This document shows positions 61,872-64,000 of a stretch of DNA of 64,000 bases, one piece after another. Positions within the stretch are counted from its first letter, which is position 1. The number at the start of each line of letters is the position of its first letter. The position numbers and the translations under genes were made by a program. Below the pieces are notes generated by a model. The model did not search any database. It worked only from the letters and a program-made list of their open reading frames with translations, and had not been told where the DNA came from. Source of the stretch: Desulfosporosinus cupriresistens (GTDB taxonomy: Bacteria > Bacillota > Desulfitobacteriia > Desulfitobacteriales > Desulfitobacteriaceae). The stretch spans positions 45,603 through 109,602 of the forward strand of contig NZ_MASS01000007.1 in the NCBI RefSeq assembly GCF_001707885.1, written 5' to 3'.

Positions 61872-62387
61872 ATGAGGTTGGCTTCAAGCGAGGGAAAACC
61901 TGCTAAAGCTAGCAGAACCCAAAAAACTGTCCTTATTGGATTAATAGTAGTTGTAGTGTTGATTATTGGAGCATATGCAGGGATGCACTACACCTCTCGA
62001 CCACAATTTTGCACTTCTTGTCATGAGATCGCGCCTCGGGTTGCATCGTGGGAAACAGGGCCACACAAAGATGTCGAGTGTCTGAGTTGTCACGCTGCAC
62101 CTGGTAATGTGGGCTACATAGTAAGGAAATTGAGTAGTTACAAAGAGGTTTATCTGCATTTCACTAATCAGGTCCCTGCTAAACTCGAATGGACGCCACA
62201 TACGGATGCTTGTTTGTATTGTCATAGTGGTAAAGACAGCGCGTACCCAAAAGCCAAAAACATTACTCTAGCGCCTGGGTCTGCTTCGAATGCGCCACCA
62301 ATAAGTCATCAACCCATGATTGATGGAAAGGTTAGCTGTATTACCTGTCACGGTAACGTAGGACACACCCCTAAAGCGGGGTCTTGA
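61872..62387 (+). CDS. NapC/NrfH-type tetrahaem membrane cytochrome
   Basis: This protein of about 171 residues has a short cytoplasmic N-terminus and one membrane helix (residues about 20-42, TVLIGLIVVVVLIIGAYAG). Four CxxCH motifs follow: CTSCH, CLSCH, CLYCH and CITCH. NapC/NrfH proteins oxidise menaquinol and pass electrons to a periplasmic-side reductase. AAGGAG is 2 nt from the ATG at 61872 and 8 nt from a TTG at 61878, so the TTG may be used. It is divergent from the hexahaem lipoprotein gene, with which it may form an electron-transfer pair. Confidence 0.88.
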   Translation: MRLASSEGKPAKASRTQKTVLIGLIVVVVLIIGAYAGMHYTSRPQFCTSCHEIAPRVASWETGPHKDVECLSCHAAPGNVGYIVRKLSSYKEVYLHFTNQVPAKLEWTPHTDACLYCHSGKDSAYPKAKNITLAPGSASNAPPISHQPMIDGKVSCITCHGNVGHTPKAGS

Positions 62388-62496
62388 CTCATTTTAGCAA
62401 AAAATATTCAGTCGGAAATGATAAAAAATTAAAGGGATAGGATTCATAGGTATTCCTGAATCGTATCCCATATTTCCAGCTTATTGAGAAAAAAGG

Positions 62497-62535
62497 AAAT
62501 CCCGTTTAGAAATTAGTCTAAACGGGATTTTTACT
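62497..62535 (+). terminator. Terminator after the NrfH-type gene
   Basis: AAATCCCGTTTAGA (62497-62510) pairs perfectly with TCTAAACGGGATTT (62517-62530) around AATTAG, followed by TTACTT. Confidence 0.85.
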
Positions 62536-62541
62536 TACTAT

Positions 62542-62658
62542 TCATTTACTGCTAATACATTTAATACTTGGGCTAAATTCTCCAGCATCAATAGCCGTTT
62601 TCAAATTCTCTGTGATGCTCAGCATCTTTGTCACGCATGTTTTAATGGCTGAAGGCAT
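62542..62658 (-). pseudogene. Decayed ORF remnant (about 38 codons from the last Met)
   Basis: The frame reads MPSAIKTCVTKMLSITENLK then TAIDAGEFSPSIKCISSK and stop. The same frame is open for about 20 codons upstream (KDIYHKQNKNQKFRD) before a TGA. No RBS fits the Met. Composition is protein-like, so this is probably the tail of a broken gene. I do not recognise the family. Confidence 0.35.
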
Positions 62659-62966
62659 ATCGCGAAATTTTTGATTTTTGTTTTGCTTGTGATAAATGTC
62701 CTTGGTTTGTCTCCGTCAATGCTTTCTGCTGCTCAGGTAATTATAAATCTTTGCCAGCTTTTATCCCAGCATGGAAAAACACGATTGTTATTTTGAAAAA
62801 CCTGTTAATTTGCCAAAGCAAAGGCAATGCAATTCTCTAATATTGGAACTGTAAAAGTTTGTCCATAGGCAACAGGCCGAATGTATTACTAATACTTTCA
62901 GCCTGTCTTATTTTCGACACAAACTGGAATTTTCGTTACTGCTTAGGGAGACTAAGTTTCACCCAT

Positions 62967-64000
62967 TTACTGATTTGAGGAAATTTCTCCAAGCGTTGCC
63001 TGAACTTCTTTCGTTTGACCATCTCTGATATAGGTAATGGTTATTTTGCCTCCAACATTATATTTGTACAGTTCATGAATAAGGTCTGATGAATTCTGAA
63101 CTTGAACATTATTTATCTTGGTGATGACATCCCCTTTCACAATTCCAGCTTTAGCTGCGGGGCCATTTTGCGTCACTTCTGAAATATAGGCTCCAAGAGG
63201 TTTATTATTGCTTTGCGCGTATAAGTTGTATTGATCGTCTGTACTCACTAAGAGTGCGGGATGTTTGGCGACACCTGAAGTGATCAATTGTTGTATAGTG
63301 GGGGTGGCGTCTGAAATAGGAATAGCAAAACCCATTCCTTCAAAGCCCGATTCTGCATATTTTGCCGAGTTGATTCCAATGACTTGTCCTTGATAATCCA
63401 CGAGTGGCCCGCCACTATTTCCGGGATTTATTGCTGCGTCTGTTTGGATTAAGTTGAAGCTTGCCTCGCCTTGTATGTCAAGTGTGCGATTCGTCGCAGA
63501 GATGACACCAGTGGTCACGGAGCGTGCAAATTCTGTACCACCAGGGTTTCCAATAGCAACCACTGATTCACCAACTTCTATTTTTGAAGAATCTCCAAGC
63601 TTAACAGCAGTAAGGTTTTTGGTATCAGATATTTGTAATACTGCGAGATCTGTACGTGGATCGGCACCAATTATTTTCGCATCAAGATTACGTCCATCGC
63701 TCAAACTGACAGTAACTTTTTTGGCTCCATCGATCACATGATTATTTGTCACGATATAACCTTTTTGAGCATCAATAATAAAACCAGAACCGCTTCCAAC
63801 TTCTTGAAGCCCTGAATCGCCGAAATAACTTCGGCTCGATTGGAAATTAGAAACGCCAACAACAGCTGGACCGATATCCTTAGCGATTTGCGCAACAGGG
63901 AAATTGGTTTGGGTGGTAGTAGGGTTGGTAACCTGGGCTATTGAAGGGGATTTGGATGAAGAATTAGCTGTTTGAATTGAGGAAACTGCGTTTGTCGGAT
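62967..64000 (-). CDS. HtrA/DegP-like S1C serine protease with PDZ domain (N-terminus beyond the window)
   Basis: The minus-strand frame is open from the window edge (about codon at 63998) to the stop at 62967, 344 codons. A Ser/Thr-rich linker is followed by IAKDIGPAVVGVSNF and the trypsin-like domain with catalytic His in VTNNHVIDGA, Asp in DPRTDLAVLQI and Ser in INPGNSGGPLVD. A C-terminal PDZ domain follows (EVTQNGPAAKAGIVKGDVITKINNVQVQ). The N-terminal membrane anchor expected for Gram-positive HtrA lies outside the window. It degrades misfolded exported proteins. The GTG at 63752 is internal and not the start. Confidence 0.93.
   Translation of the reverse strand, partial: PTNAVSSIQTANSSSKSPSIAQVTNPTTTQTNFPVAQIAKDIGPAVVGVSNFQSSRSYFGDSGLQEVGSGSGFIIDAQKGYIVTNNHVIDGAKKVTVSLSDGRNLDAKIIGADPRTDLAVLQISDTKNLTAVKLGDSSKIEVGESVVAIGNPGGTEFARSVTTGVISATNRTLDIQGEASFNLIQTDAAINPGNSGGPLVDYQGQVIGINSAKYAESGFEGMGFAIPISDATPTIQQLITSGVAKHPALLVSTDDQYNLYAQSNNKPLGAYISEVTQNGPAAKAGIVKGDVITKINNVQVQNSSDLIHELYKYNVGGKITITYIRDGQTKEVQATLGEISSNQ

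Larger units (their letters stand above)
62388..62966. other. 580-bp region with a terminator and a decayed reading frame
   Basis: The terminator at 62497-62535 closes the cytochrome gene. The rest (62540-62966) has no intact gene. A short minus-strand frame at 62542-62658 looks like the C-terminus of a lost protein. Confidence 0.5.

Noticed and set aside
63752..64000. GTG at 63752 as the start of the HtrA-type protease
   Set aside because: The frame continues open to the window edge and encodes the expected upstream part of the protease domain, so the gene is cut by the window and does not start there.

Overview
This window looks like a chromosomal segment of an anaerobic, low-to-moderate-GC Firmicute, most plausibly a Desulfosporosinus/Desulfitobacterium-type member of the Peptococcaceae. 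The evidence is the Gram-positive ribosome-binding sites (AGGAGG-like, with ATG, GTG and TTG starts), cobalamin, SAM-I and T-box leaders, a two-gene SufBC, c-type multihaem cytochromes in a Firmicute, and several acetate transporters. The genus is an inference. Only two ends are cut: cbiQ at base 1 and an HtrA-type protease at base 64000. No rRNA, tRNA, CRISPR array or intact insertion sequence was seen.

Region by region: (1) 1-1640, minus strand: cobalt transporter cbiM-cbiN-cbiQ behind a cobalamin riboswitch. (2) 1723-5009: a Fur-family regulator divergent from znuA-znuC-znuB, with a palindromic operator over the znuA start region; ZnuC has a Cys-rich N-terminal tail. (3) 5157-11220: ABC exporter, FMN-binding protein, citrate synthase, soluble three-PAS histidine kinase. 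(4) 11433-23685: histidine biosynthesis. A TrpR-like yerC and hisZ lie first, then pfkA, an orphan HsdM N-terminal domain and an HD-GYP protein, then hisG-D-C-B-H-A-F and, after a palindrome-rich 570-bp spacer, hisIE. (5) 24438-26608: ilvB-ilvN. (6) 26746-30965: a UspA protein and ileS, which has a T-box leader and encodes a eukaryote-like type 2 enzyme with a GXHH signature in place of HXGH. (7) 31258-35040, minus strand: a DoxX protein and metN-metI-metQ behind a SAM-I riboswitch. (8) 35232-40407: a 26-residue basic micro-protein, phosphoesterase, YdcF-like and HD proteins, an IMP dehydrogenase that strongly resembles the Tritrichomonas foetus enzyme, and a UPF0316 protein. (9) 40481-46831, minus strand: aminotransferase and a five-gene Liv-type ABC importer. 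(10) 47194-57287: an acetate-centred region with two tandem ActP-like symporters, one DUF485 gene plus the relic of a second, CFA synthase, a cNMP/CBS/nucleotidyltransferase protein with a DEDDh exonuclease, and a SatP-type acetate channel. (11) 57452-64000: sufCB, two cell-wall enzymes without signal peptides, divergent hexahaem and tetrahaem cytochromes, and the HtrA protease.

The metabolic themes fit together as follows. Metal, methionine and isoleucyl-tRNA supply are each under their own RNA or repressor control. Histidine synthesis is nearly complete, but no histidinol-phosphatase is present. The acetate genes (two symporters, SatP and the CBS/exonuclease pair) suggest a dedicated acetate uptake module.

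The intergenic space carries at least three families of repeated hairpins: a GC-rich 50-60-nt hairpin in three copies, a set of related AAGGCTGGAA-type stems in five copies, and two REP-like hairpins sharing the core AGGGACGGTTCT. There is also an IS200/IS605-like hairpin cluster with no transposase. All similarity statements come from reading by eye and from memory of families; no search was run.
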